Of a stretch of DNA of 64,000 nt, positions 1 to 8,122 are shown piece after piece. Within the stretch, counting starts at the first letter, position 1. The number at the start of each line of letters is the position of its first letter. Source of the stretch: Virgibacillus ndiopensis. Its GTDB lineage: Bacteria > Bacillota > Bacilli > Bacillales > Amphibacillaceae. The translations under genes were made by a program, and so were the position numbers. The stretch spans positions 186,001 to 250,000 of the forward strand of contig NZ_FZMZ01000004.1 of the NCBI RefSeq assembly GCF_900187325.1, written 5' to 3'. The notes under the pieces were generated by a model. The model did no database searches and had not been told where the DNA came from. It saw nothing but the letters and a program-made list of their open reading frames with translations.

Positions 1-742
1 ACTCCATGGATACCCTTTTTACTTGGTCTGCTGCTCCTTTTAATAAATGCTTTCCTACTTCCGTTGAACCAGTAAATGTTATTTTTTTCACCTTTGAATT
101 TTCCAAAAACTCAGTTCCGATTTCACTTCCTTTTCCTGTTACCAGATTTACTACCCCCGGCGGAAATCCTGCTTGTTCAAAAACTTCAAACAATGCAACA
201 GCTGTTAACGGTGTGTAATTTGCTGGTTTTATAACAACTGTACATCCAGCAGCCAATGCTGGGGCTACTTTACGTGTGATCATAGATGCTGGGAAGTTCC
301 AAGGTGTAATAGCTGCAACAACACCAACTGGCTGTCTAATAACCATTGCTCGCTTATTAGAAACCGCAGCTGGGATTGTTTCCCCATAAGTTCGTTTAGC
401 TTCTTCACTATACCAACGTAAAAATTCAGCAGCGCCGAGTACCTCTCCCCTAGATTCAGTTAGAGGCTTTCCTTGTTCCAAAGTCATTATCCTAGCAATC
501 TCATCGGATCGTTCTGATAACATTTCATATGCCTTATACAAAGGAATAGATCGTTCCATTGCTGTCAATTTTGACCAAGATTTAAATGCAGAATCTGCGG
601 CATCTATGGATAATTTCACATCTTGCCGACTACCAGCAGGAATTGAACCAACTATAGCCCCTGTTGCTGGGTTTATAACATCCGTTCTATCACCATTAGT
701 CGCTTCGACCCAATTACCATTGCTATACATCTTCCCTTCCAT
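1..742 (-). CDS. NAD(P)-dependent aldehyde dehydrogenase, C-terminus cut by window edge
   Basis: About 247 N-terminal residues of an aldehyde dehydrogenase superfamily protein; the catalytic Glu and Cys lie beyond the window. The ATG at 742 follows a clean AAGGAG box. Visible family marks are the ITPWNFP segment, IKPANYTPLTA and ITFTGSTEVG (Rossmann glycine). The sequence is of the succinate-semialdehyde dehydrogenase (GabD) type. It lies downstream of the FadR-type regulator and the sulfolactate genes on the same strand. Enzymes of this type oxidise sulfolactaldehyde to sulfolactate in sulfosugar breakdown, so that role is a reasonable inference here, but succinate semialdehyde or another aldehyde is equally possible from sequence alone. 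Confidence 0.85.
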   Translation of the reverse strand, partial: MEGKMYSNGNWVEATNGDRTDVINPATGAIVGSIPAGSRQDVKLSIDAADSAFKSWSKLTAMERSIPLYKAYEMLSERSDEIARIMTLEQGKPLTESRGEVLGAAEFLRWYSEEAKRTYGETIPAAVSNKRAMVIRQPVGVVAAITPWNFPASMITRKVAPALAAGCTVVIKPANYTPLTAVALFEVFEQAGFPPGVVNLVTGKGSEIGTEFLENSKVKKITFTGSTEVGKHLLKGAADQVKRVSME

Positions 743-803
743 TTTAATTCACTCCTTTTATGAAAAATGATTCAATACGTATCCTATAAAACTACCAATT
801 TGA

Positions 804-1553
804 TCATATGCTAGTTTGAGAGTTTCCTGTTTCATCTAGTTCTTTTATAAGATCCTGTTCTACACTTCTCAAATGTTCTAACATACTCTTGCGTGCTAGT
901 TTAGCATCCCGTCCCACAATTGCATCTGCAATTTTAATATGTTCCTTTAATGATTGAGTAACCCGTCCTGGAATTCGCATAGATTGTAAACGACTCTTGC
1001 GTAGTAGGTCGATTAAATTATTCATAATACGAATAATCACCTCATTACCAGCTGCCTCAGCGATCATTAAATGAAACTTTTGATCGGATTGTGATAAAAA
1101 TGTTTCTAGCTCTTCTTTTACTGAATACTTGTTGTTTATCACAATAGTGTCATACGTTTCATTAGCCATTTCAGAAATTTGTTCAAGAAAGTCTTGTTTT
1201 CCTCTTTTTGCAGCCCATTCTGAAGTTTGGGTTTCAATTGTCTTTCTTACTTCAAACAATTCACGAATTGTATCCGTTTCCAAAAAGAGATATGAAGCAA
1301 GGTTATCAATACGTGCCGTCTCATCAGCAACGACTACACCATGACCTTGCTTTATTGTAAGAAAGCCCATCGCTGATAATATTTTAAAGGCTTCACGAAC
1401 AGTTGGACGACTTACATTCATCATCTCTGCCAATTGACGTTCTGCTGGAAGTTTATCCCCAGGTTTGAGTTGTTCTGTAATTATTAAATTTTTAACATGC
1501 TCAACAATTTTTTTGGAAAACGTTTTTCTTTCTTCATTAATAGACTTAAACAC
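804..1553 (-). CDS. FadR-subfamily GntR transcriptional regulator
   Basis: Winged helix-turn-helix at about residues 10-75 (KPGDKLPAERQLAEMMNVSR, then PTVREAFKILSAMGFL) followed by an all-helical FCD ligand-binding domain. I prefer the GTG at 1553 over the ATG at 1565, because the GGATGG-type ribosome site abuts the ATG but lies 8 nt before the GTG; the protein is then about 249 residues, usual for the family. It sits 18 bp after the 2-hydroxyacid dehydrogenase gene in the sulfolactate cluster. FCD regulators usually respond to small carboxylic acids, so sulfolactate or sulfopyruvate is a plausible effector (inference). A possible operator is the inverted repeat at 5164-5192. Confidence 0.9.
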   Translation of the reverse strand: MFKSINEERKTFSKKIVEHVKNLIITEQLKPGDKLPAERQLAEMMNVSRPTVREAFKILSAMGFLTIKQGHGVVVADETARIDNLASYLFLETDTIRELFEVRKTIETQTSEWAAKRGKQDFLEQISEMANETYDTIVINNKYSVKEELETFLSQSDQKFHLMIAEAAGNEVIIRIMNNLIDLLRKSRLQSMRIPGRVTQSLKEHIKIADAIVGRDAKLARKSMLEHLRSVEQDLIKELDETGNSQTSI

Positions 1554-1571
1554 ATTACATACCATCCTTCT

Positions 1572-2522
1572 TTATTTAACCCTACAAAGTGAGACTTTTC
1601 CCTCTAATTCACCAATTAGTTCATTCGCCACCAACCTTGAAGTTCGGTTTTGAGATTCCTCTGTCAATCCAGCAATATGAGGTGTAATCATACAATTATC
1701 CAAGCCAAGTAACGGATGATCCTTTTCTGGGGGTTCAATTTCTAATACATCTAAAAACGCTCCGGAAATAGTCTTATTTTGCAGAGCCTTATATAAATCT
1801 TTTTCGTTTACAATTCCACCACGCGATGTGTTAATGATCCATGTGGTTGATTTCATTTTACTCATCAAATCTGCATCGATTAAATTACGAGTTTTGTCCG
1901 TAAGTGGTACATGCAAAGAGATAAAATTTGAATGGATTAAAATATCTTGTAACTTTACTAATTCAATACCTGATTCCATAACAGAAAATTCGTATGGTGT
2001 TATAAACGGATCATAGCCTAAGACATTTAGTCCCAACATATGTGCATGCTTAGCAACACGGTGGCCGATTTCCCCCACACCAATTAGACCTAATGTTTTT
2101 CCATAGATTTCATTTCCTGTATACCTTCTCCGATTCCACTTTCCATTCTTTACATTTTCTGAAGCTGAATTCAAAGAACGGTTACTAGATAACATCGCTG
2201 AGATTACATATTCTGAAACGGAAGTAGCATTCGCATTTTTCGCGAAAATAACGGGTACTTTTCTTTCCGAAGCAGCTTTTAAATCAATATTATCCAACCC
2301 TACGCCTAACCGCCCAATAACTTTTAATTGCTTCGCAGTTTCCATCATTTTCGCATCAACTTTAGTTTGATTTCTCACGATTAAAGCATCGGCATCTTCT
2401 AATTCAAATAATAACTTTTCATTATCTGTCCATAAGTCTGGATCATAGACAACTGTCCAGTTTTTCTGTTTTATTAAATCAATTCCAATCGGCCAAATAA
2501 TCTCAGAAACCACAATTTTCAT
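1572..2522 (-). CDS. slcC: D-isomer 2-hydroxyacid dehydrogenase, probable (S)-sulfolactate dehydrogenase
   Basis: 316-residue protein of the SerA/2-hydroxyacid dehydrogenase family. Seen: the Rossmann fingerprint GLIGVGEIGHRVA, the catalytic Arg in NTSRGG, Glu in LDVLEIEPP and His in TPHIAG. RBS AGGAG lies 6 nt before the ATG. In known sulfolactate degraders SlcC oxidises (S)-sulfolactate to sulfopyruvate, which ComC reduces to (R)-sulfolactate, the substrate of SuyAB. The adjacent Ldh2-type dehydrogenase and SuyAB genes on the same strand give the assignment; by sequence alone this could be a phosphoglycerate or other hydroxyacid dehydrogenase. It lacks the C-terminal ACT domain of long SerA proteins. 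Confidence 0.75.
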   Translation of the reverse strand: MKIVVSEIIWPIGIDLIKQKNWTVVYDPDLWTDNEKLLFELEDADALIVRNQTKVDAKMMETAKQLKVIGRLGVGLDNIDLKAASERKVPVIFAKNANATSVSEYVISAMLSSNRSLNSASENVKNGKWNRRRYTGNEIYGKTLGLIGVGEIGHRVAKHAHMLGLNVLGYDPFITPYEFSVMESGIELVKLQDILIHSNFISLHVPLTDKTRNLIDADLMSKMKSTTWIINTSRGGIVNEKDLYKALQNKTISGAFLDVLEIEPPEKDHPLLGLDNCMITPHIAGLTEESQNRTSRLVANELIGELEGKVSLCRVK

Positions 2523-2631
2523 ATACTACTCCTACCCTTTGTAAACTTATTTTAGATGAAAGAAATCCGTACATAAGAAGGAAAATACGTTTTGATTGCC
2601 AATTGAGAACAAATGAACAACTACAATATGA

Positions 2632-3687
2632 CTAAATCATTTTAACTGGAAATGAAATACCACAAAATTTTCCTAGTTGTTCAAGCTCTTTTACAACTTC
2701 CTCCGACAATGCTATCCCTTGTTTTTTATTTTCCACGTATGTTCGATAACGACGCTCACCAGGATATAAAATATCCTCACTACCTTCAGCGAGTGGAACA
2801 TTTCGTATTTCCTCTAGAAATTTGTTCATTTTGGAATAATATGATTCCATAGAAGTCCATTTTTCAATATCCAATAATATAAAACAATGTCCGACATCTG
2901 CAGGTGGATCGTTATCCTTATATAGGTTATTGACATGCGGACCAAAGGCTGCTCCCGAAAGAACGGATGACATAATTTCTACTGCCATCGCAAGTGCATA
3001 TCCCTTAGGTCCTCCCAGAGGAAGTAATGCTCCTCGAAGTGCTGATACAGGATCAGTTGTTTCCTTTCCTTCTTCGTCGATTGCCCAAATAGGGGGGATA
3101 GATTCCCCCTTCTGTTTGGCTACCATAATTTTTCCTCTAGCGACAACGCTTGAGGACATATCAACAATTACGGGTGGTGCTTGCTTTGTTGGGAAACCAA
3201 AAGCTACTGGATTTGTTCCAAGAAACGGCTCCCTTCCACCTGATGGGGCTATACCTGGAGGAGAATTAGTTGTCGCTATCATCGCCATCCCTTTTTCACA
3301 TGCATTTTGGCAAAAATAAGCCGCAGTTCCAAAGTGATTACTATTTCGGACAAAGACACCAGCAATACCATTTTTCCGAGCCAAAGGTATTGCTTTGTCC
3401 AAAGCATGGTGTGACACAACCTGCCCTAATCCATTACCGCCATTTACTTTTAATATAGACCCATATTCTTCAAATTCAATATTTGGCTTAGCTTCAATTC
3501 TGCTTTCTCTTATTCGCTTTACATAAATCACAAGTCTATTAATACCATGGCTACTAGCACCTTCAAGTTCCGCCCTCACCAGTGACTCTGCTGCTACATT
3601 AGCATCTTCTTCATTAAAACCTATATGGATAAATATTTTTAAACAAAATTCAAATAATTCTTTGGAATGGTATCTTTTATTAGACAC
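2632..3687 (-). CDS. comC: Ldh2/malate-lactate-type dehydrogenase, probable (R)-sulfolactate/sulfopyruvate reductase
   Basis: 351-residue member of the NAD(P)-dependent Ldh2 (malate/L-lactate/ureidoglycolate) family. Seen: the SHG motif near residue 55 (GASSHGINR), NSNHFGTA with the catalytic His, and the GGPKGYALA segment. It starts with GTG, 14 bp after suyB. In this context it most likely interconverts sulfopyruvate and (R)-sulfolactate (ComC role), completing the stereo-inversion begun by the hydroxyacid dehydrogenase. The family also includes malate and lactate dehydrogenases, so substrate is inferred from the neighbours. Confidence 0.78.
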   Translation of the reverse strand: MSNKRYHSKELFEFCLKIFIHIGFNEEDANVAAESLVRAELEGASSHGINRLVIYVKRIRESRIEAKPNIEFEEYGSILKVNGGNGLGQVVSHHALDKAIPLARKNGIAGVFVRNSNHFGTAAYFCQNACEKGMAMIATTNSPPGIAPSGGREPFLGTNPVAFGFPTKQAPPVIVDMSSSVVARGKIMVAKQKGESIPPIWAIDEEGKETTDPVSALRGALLPLGGPKGYALAMAVEIMSSVLSGAAFGPHVNNLYKDNDPPADVGHCFILLDIEKWTSMESYYSKMNKFLEEIRNVPLAEGSEDILYPGERRYRTYVENKKQGIALSEEVVKELEQLGKFCGISFPVKMI

Positions 3688-3701
3688 GAATACATCAACC
3701 T

Positions 3702-4859
3702 TTATGCACTAGGATATAGTTTTGTCATGACAAATTCTTTGTGACCAAGAGCCTCAGCAGACGTTAATCGCCCGTTCACGGTGCGAACTAGACATTCCAT
3801 TAAAGAATCACCAGCTTCAGGAAGTGTCAATTCTCGTGAAAGTAACCCTTTAACATCTACATCGATGTGTTCACTCATTGTACTAGCAGTTATCGGGTTA
3901 GCTGTGAGTTTAATAACTGGCTCAATTGGATTTCCAATAATATTTCCTTGACCGGTTGGAAAAAAATGTACAACTGCACCAGCTGCAGCCATTAATGTAA
4001 TACACTCAGCAGCTGCAGAAGATGTATCCATAAAATAAAGACCTGAACCATCTTTTGGAGCTTCTGCTGGTTTTAGTACACCGATAACTTCCTTTGTTCC
4101 AGTTTTCTCAATGTTACCTAATGCTTTTTCTTCAATGGTTGAAAGGCCACCTGTAATATTTCCCTGTGTCGGCTGCGAACCCAATAAATCTACTCCCTGT
4201 GATTCAATCTGGCCAACATATTTGTTATAAGTATTCATAAATTGCTCTTTTAATTGAGGTGTTGCCATTCGACCTGCGATAATGTGTTCTCCACCCGTCA
4301 ATTCAGAAGTTTCACCAAAAAAAACAGTTGCCCCTGAATCGAGAAGTCTGTCAATAGTCACTCCAACAGTTGGACAAGACCCTAAACCTGTGGTCGTATC
4401 TGATTCACCACATTTAATACTTACGGTTAAGTCACCTAATTCAACGGGCTCGGTACGTAATTCTGATGCCCACTGTACAAATTCTTTAGCCTTCCAAGAT
4501 GCCTTTCGAATTGTCTCTAAATCTCCGTTTCTCTCAATCGAAAAATAAGCTACAGGTTTACCTGTTTCCGCTATACCATCTGCAATTTGTTTAGACCAAT
4601 TTTCCTCAATTCCAATAACAACTACAGCCGCTACATTGGGATTACTCCCTGTTCCAATCATTGTACGAAAATGTAAATCCAAATCCTCTCCATATTGTAG
4701 GCGACCATAAGCATGGGGTAGAGCTAAAGTACCTTGAATTTGATTAGCTACCTGTTCGCACGCCGCATTTGAAATATCATCCACGGGTAAAATGACGACG
4801 TGGTTCCGAATGCCAACTTTTCCATTTTCTCGACGATATCCATATAATTGTCTTTCCAT
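3702..4859 (-). CDS. suyB: (R)-sulfolactate sulfo-lyase, large subunit
   Basis: About 385 residues, UxaA/altronate dehydratase superfamily. The protein starts [20 protein letters not shown] and carries [52 protein letters not shown] and [14 protein letters not shown], which I recognise as the SuyB pattern rather than that of altronate or galactarate dehydratase. SuyAB eliminates sulfite from (R)-sulfolactate, giving pyruvate, and is iron-dependent in the family. I chose the ATG at 4859: GAGGTGG lies 5 nt upstream and overlaps the suyA stop, so the two are translationally coupled. Confidence 0.9.
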   Translation of the reverse strand: MERQLYGYRRENGKVGIRNHVVILPVDDISNAACEQVANQIQGTLALPHAYGRLQYGEDLDLHFRTMIGTGSNPNVAAVVVIGIEENWSKQIADGIAETGKPVAYFSIERNGDLETIRKASWKAKEFVQWASELRTEPVELGDLTVSIKCGESDTTTGLGSCPTVGVTIDRLLDSGATVFFGETSELTGGEHIIAGRMATPQLKEQFMNTYNKYVGQIESQGVDLLGSQPTQGNITGGLSTIEEKALGNIEKTGTKEVIGVLKPAEAPKDGSGLYFMDTSSAAAECITLMAAAGAVVHFFPTGQGNIIGNPIEPVIKLTANPITASTMSEHIDVDVKGLLSRELTLPEAGDSLMECLVRTVNGRLTSAEALGHKEFVMTKLYPSA

Positions 4860-4861
4860 TT

Positions 4862-5140
4862 TTACCACCTCGAAGTTTTTATATTGTGGGTATGAACATA
4901 GTCACCTACACTCAATCCATTCGGTGCTGATCCAATTTGAACCATGTATTCAATTACTGGCTGATTAGGGGGTAACTCTGCAACAGAAATTTTATGCCCT
5001 AGTGGAACTGCCTCCTTTGCCACAACCTCTATAATCGAGTCATCGTCCATGTGAACGCCTAAAACTTTTTCATTCTTTTCAATATCCTCAACTGCAACAC
5101 CAACATGATCACCTTTATAATGAATTAAAAACTTATGCAA
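4862..5140 (-). CDS. suyA: (R)-sulfolactate sulfo-lyase, small SAF-domain subunit
   Basis: 92-residue SAF-domain protein (UxaA N-terminal type) with the characteristic end [12 protein letters not shown]. It starts with TTG 6 nt after GGGAGGG; the stop lies 2 nt before the suyB ATG. Together with suyB it forms the two-subunit sulfo-lyase, a split form of the altronate dehydratase architecture. It is the first gene of the cluster, so the promoter should lie in the 480-bp gap to the divergent LysR gene. Confidence 0.88.
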   Translation of the reverse strand: MHKFLIHYKGDHVGVAVEDIEKNEKVLGVHMDDDSIIEVVAKEAVPLGHKISVAELPPNQPVIEYMVQIGSAPNGLSVGDYVHTHNIKTSRW

Positions 5141-5621
5141 CTTAAACCCTCCCCTATAATTTTATTGGTATGTGGTAAGTGGTAATACCAATATAGTTAT
5201 TAAAAACCGTAAAGAAACTATGACTTATAAATCTCCTCCCCCTATTTTTTACAAATTGTATATTTTTGGCTGGTTGTAAAATAGTCCAACCAAGATATTA
5301 ATATATAGTAAAACACAGCTGATTGATTTATTCAATAAATTCTATAAATTTTGACTTATTACTATTTTTAATAAATAATATAATATAAGGTAATAAATCA
5401 ACTTATTTCTGATTTAACTAATACGCAACACCTCTAGTTAACGAATCTCGTGAAATCATTGTTAAAATTTTAGTGAATTATCTAAATTGCTTACTAGACT
5501 TTTACAAGCATTTTCTAGAATTATGATTTATTGTGCAGTACTTCATATAATTTGCACATGTTGTTTCACTGTTATCTTATTAAAGTAGATTACTAATTAA
5601 ATAAATGGATGGTGATTGAAA
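5141..5621. promoter_or_regulatory. Divergent control region suyA / lysR with two inverted repeats
   Basis: A 480-bp AT-rich gap without an ORF. Near suyA lies a perfect inverted repeat with arms ATTGGTAT (5164-5171) and ATACCAAT (5185-5192) separated by 13 bp, so the half-sites are 21 bp (two helical turns) apart. A second dyad, TGGTTG (5271-5276) and CAACCA (5287-5292), lies 80 bp further up. Either could be the site of the FadR-type regulator or of the LysR protein (inference). The remainder, about 5300-5600, shows only AT-rich sequence. Confidence 0.45.
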
Positions 5622-6566
5622 GTGAACTTGGATCATTTAAAAGTTTTCTATACTGCAGCCACCACGAAAAGCTTTTCTGAAACTGCCAAGATCTTGCATC
5701 TATCTCAACCCTCTGTTAGTCAACAAGTTCGCAAGCTAGAGGAATATTTAAATATTAAACTTTTTACAAGAACAACAAAGAAGATTTCCTTGACACCTGC
5801 AGGGGAGTTACTTTATAAAAATACTGAAACTATTTTAAATCTAGTTCATCATACGGAAAGAGAAATTAACTTACTTTCTGAAACTATTCATGGAGAACTT
5901 ATGGTGGGGGCAAGTTTAACAATAGGACAACATATTTTACCTTATGTACTTGGACAATACATAAAAGCGTATCCTAAAGTTGATATACATTTAAAAATTT
6001 TAAATTCTGAGCATATTGTTGAACATTTAAAAAGTGGAGAGATCAACTTAGGATTTATAGAATCCATGATATCCTACCCAGAATTATCGCAAAAACCATT
6101 TATGGAAGATGAACTAGTCCTTACTTCTTCAACTAACTATTCACATATTCAAATAAGTGAAAGTAACTCTATTTCTCCAAATGATCTGTTTTCACTTCCT
6201 ATTATTCTGCGAGAGAAAGGATCTGGAACAAGACAAGTAGTGGAAGAATACTTAATAAAAAGTGGATTGGACCCTAATAAATTAAATGTTATCCTAGAAC
6301 TCGAAAACACCGAATCAATAAAATCAGCTGTAGAATCAGGAATTGGGGTCACGATACTATCAAAATCTGCTATTCGCAAAGAGTTACAATTAAACACTCT
6401 AAAGCCAATTACTATTGAAGGCATCAAATTAATCAGAAAGTTTTATACAGTATTCATAGAAAATACCATATCTCTACCAAGTGAGTCTTTTCTATCCTTT
6501 ATTACAAATTATTTTAGCTTGCATAAACAAGGAAATGACCATGCACGGAAGCATAAGTTTTTATAA
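5622..6566 (+). CDS. LysR-family transcriptional regulator
   Basis: About 314 residues. N-terminal winged helix (NLDHLKVFYTAATTKSFSET, then LHLSQPSVSQQVRKLE) and C-terminal substrate-binding fold with GELMVGASLTIGQHILP and REKGSGTRQVVEEYL. Start chosen at GTG 5622, preceded 6 nt upstream by GGTGA; the alternative TTG at 5616 has the ribosome site too close. The ligand-domain wording resembles CysL/YwfK-type regulators of sulfur metabolism, which would suit divergence from sulfo-lyase genes that release sulfite (inference). It probably activates the suyA-side promoter. Confidence 0.9.
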   Translation: MNLDHLKVFYTAATTKSFSETAKILHLSQPSVSQQVRKLEEYLNIKLFTRTTKKISLTPAGELLYKNTETILNLVHHTEREINLLSETIHGELMVGASLTIGQHILPYVLGQYIKAYPKVDIHLKILNSEHIVEHLKSGEINLGFIESMISYPELSQKPFMEDELVLTSSTNYSHIQISESNSISPNDLFSLPIILREKGSGTRQVVEEYLIKSGLDPNKLNVILELENTESIKSAVESGIGVTILSKSAIRKELQLNTLKPITIEGIKLIRKFYTVFIENTISLPSESFLSFITNYFSLHKQGNDHARKHKFL

Positions 6567-6805
6567 CATCTGAAATCCAAACTAATAATTAAGGATAACT
6601 CTTTTACGAAAGAAGTGTCCTTTAAGCAAGGTATTAACAATGCAAGCTATATAATTTTGATTATTACAAAATCGCAAAAGAATTTTTGGATTTTAAGTCG
6701 AATATCTTGTAGTATCCCAATATACGTTTGGAGGGTACAGTTTTGTTATTTTACTTTTGATATATATCGTCTGCTTAATAATAAGTAATTTAGGAGTTGA
6801 TATAT

Positions 6806-7219
6806 GTGATATACAAAAATTCTCTTGATGGCATTTCGTCTAATATGTTAAAAGGCTTTTTTGTGGATTGGCTTAATCAACCAAATCCACAAACTCACTT
6901 AGAGCTGTTAAAAAACAGCAGTAAAGTGGGCAATATCTTAGATGAAAATACTAAACAAGTAGTCGGATTTATAAAAGCAATTAGCGATGGAGTTCTATTC
7001 GCCTACATTCCATTCCTTGAAGTCTTACCAGAGTATAAAAATAAAGGTATTGGCAAGGAGTTAGTAAAACGAATGTTAAAAGAACTTGATGATATCTATA
7101 TGGTTAATTTGTGTTGTGATGATGACTTCGTTCCTTATTATGAAAAATTTGGAGTGATAAAATCAAACGGAATACTTGTAAGAAATTACGAAGAACAATC
7201 GGGAATTTCAAACAAATAA
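6806..7219 (+). CDS. GNAT-family N-acetyltransferase
   Basis: 137-residue single-domain GNAT protein. The acetyl-CoA loop is visible as FLEVLPEYKNKGIGKELVKRM (Q/RxxGxG/A type), followed by the typical late strand and helix (CCDDDFVPYYEKFG). GTG 6806 is preferred: TAGGAG lies 9 nt upstream, whereas the TTG at 6797 directly abuts it. Substrate unknown. It is transcribed alone and converges on the peptidase gene, separated by a bidirectional hairpin. Confidence 0.85.
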   Translation: MIYKNSLDGISSNMLKGFFVDWLNQPNPQTHLELLKNSSKVGNILDENTKQVVGFIKAISDGVLFAYIPFLEVLPEYKNKGIGKELVKRMLKELDDIYMVNLCCDDDFVPYYEKFGVIKSNGILVRNYEEQSGISNK

Positions 7220-7267
7220 TATAAGAAAAACGCTTGAAAAATAGTGAAGCGTCTCCATAAAACATAT

Positions 7268-7309
7268 AATGCCAAGTAGCCTCCAACTTTCCGGATGCTA
7301 CTTGGCATT
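7268..7309. terminator. Bidirectional terminator between convergent genes
   Basis: Perfect 13-bp stem, AATGCCAAGTAGC (7268-7280) with its complement at 7297-7309, 16-nt loop with a further TCC/GGA pairing. It lies between the acetyltransferase (+) and the peptidase (-). Confidence 0.75.
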
Positions 7310-7319
7310 TATACACTTA

Positions 7320-8066
7320 CTAGTTATATTTAGTTCTTACCTCAGGGTTCTCGAGATATTCCTCCCATAACGCATCAATAGATTTTCCTGTTATTTCTTT
7401 AAATACATGAAGATCGAATGTATTATGCTGCATTTCTCGATTGATAATGTCCACTGCGAAATGATTCTTTTGCTGCGTTATCCACAATAAAAAGCGTGCG
7501 GTAACGCGATATCCACTGTCATAGTTATCTGTTTCTTTTATTTCCTCTGGTAACCTCCAACTACCGTTGTGAGGGCCGTACACATATCTTGTATAATCTG
7601 CAATCCCTTCTGTAATCCACCATGTATCATCATTATAGGTAGGGTACGATTGAGCAAGATGGGTCAATTCATGAGTGAAAAGTGCCACATCATCCGGATT
7701 AGTCAAAATATAGTCAGAGCTTACAACTATTTTACCGTTGTCTGCATACGCAACGCCATCATATGCTGGGTCAAATTCAAGAATGACCTCTCTACTCGCC
7801 TCTTTAGGATTTAGTGCATACTTTTTAACCAATTTCGGATAAACCTTAAAATATAGATTTACAAACTCCTCAATAATAGGATCCATAGACGGGTCCTCTA
7901 CCCCATTAATAACTTCAAGCTTGTACCCTCTTTTTTCATATTCCTGAGTTGATTGCGTGAAGGTGTTCGTTTCATACGAAGTCTCTTCCGCTTGAACACT
8001 ATGGAATCCACCCATTCCACTTACTAAAACCCCTGTACAGATTAGACTGCCTACTAATTTTTTCAT
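7320..8066 (-). CDS. Secreted zinc metallopeptidase, basic secretory protein family
   Basis: About 248 residues. Signal peptide MKKLVGSLICTGVLVSG...VQA, then a domain with the zinc motif HELTHLAQSY and the downstream WWITEGIADYTRYVYG segment typical of the plant-and-bacterial basic secretory protein peptidases (BSP family). The start at 8066 is set by AGGGAGGAAG just upstream; a longer frame reading to 8102 lacks a ribosome site. Exported; likely a protease acting outside the cell. It lies 56 bp after the alpha-mannosidase gene on the same strand, but a signal peptide and its own strong RBS suggest separate regulation. Confidence 0.85.
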   Translation of the reverse strand: MKKLVGSLICTGVLVSGMGGFHSVQAEETSYETNTFTQSTQEYEKRGYKLEVINGVEDPSMDPIIEEFVNLYFKVYPKLVKKYALNPKEASREVILEFDPAYDGVAYADNGKIVVSSDYILTNPDDVALFTHELTHLAQSYPTYNDDTWWITEGIADYTRYVYGPHNGSWRLPEEIKETDNYDSGYRVTARFLLWITQQKNHFAVDIINREMQHNTFDLHVFKEITGKSIDALWEEYLENPEVRTKYN

Positions 8067-8122
8067 GAAACTTCCTCCCTTATTTATAAATGACATAAAC
8101 AAATAGATTCGGATGTTTATTC

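Noticed and set aside
2930-3319. Plus-strand open frame opposite the Ldh2-type dehydrogenase
   Set aside because: Antisense shadow of a clearly conserved gene; no start signal.
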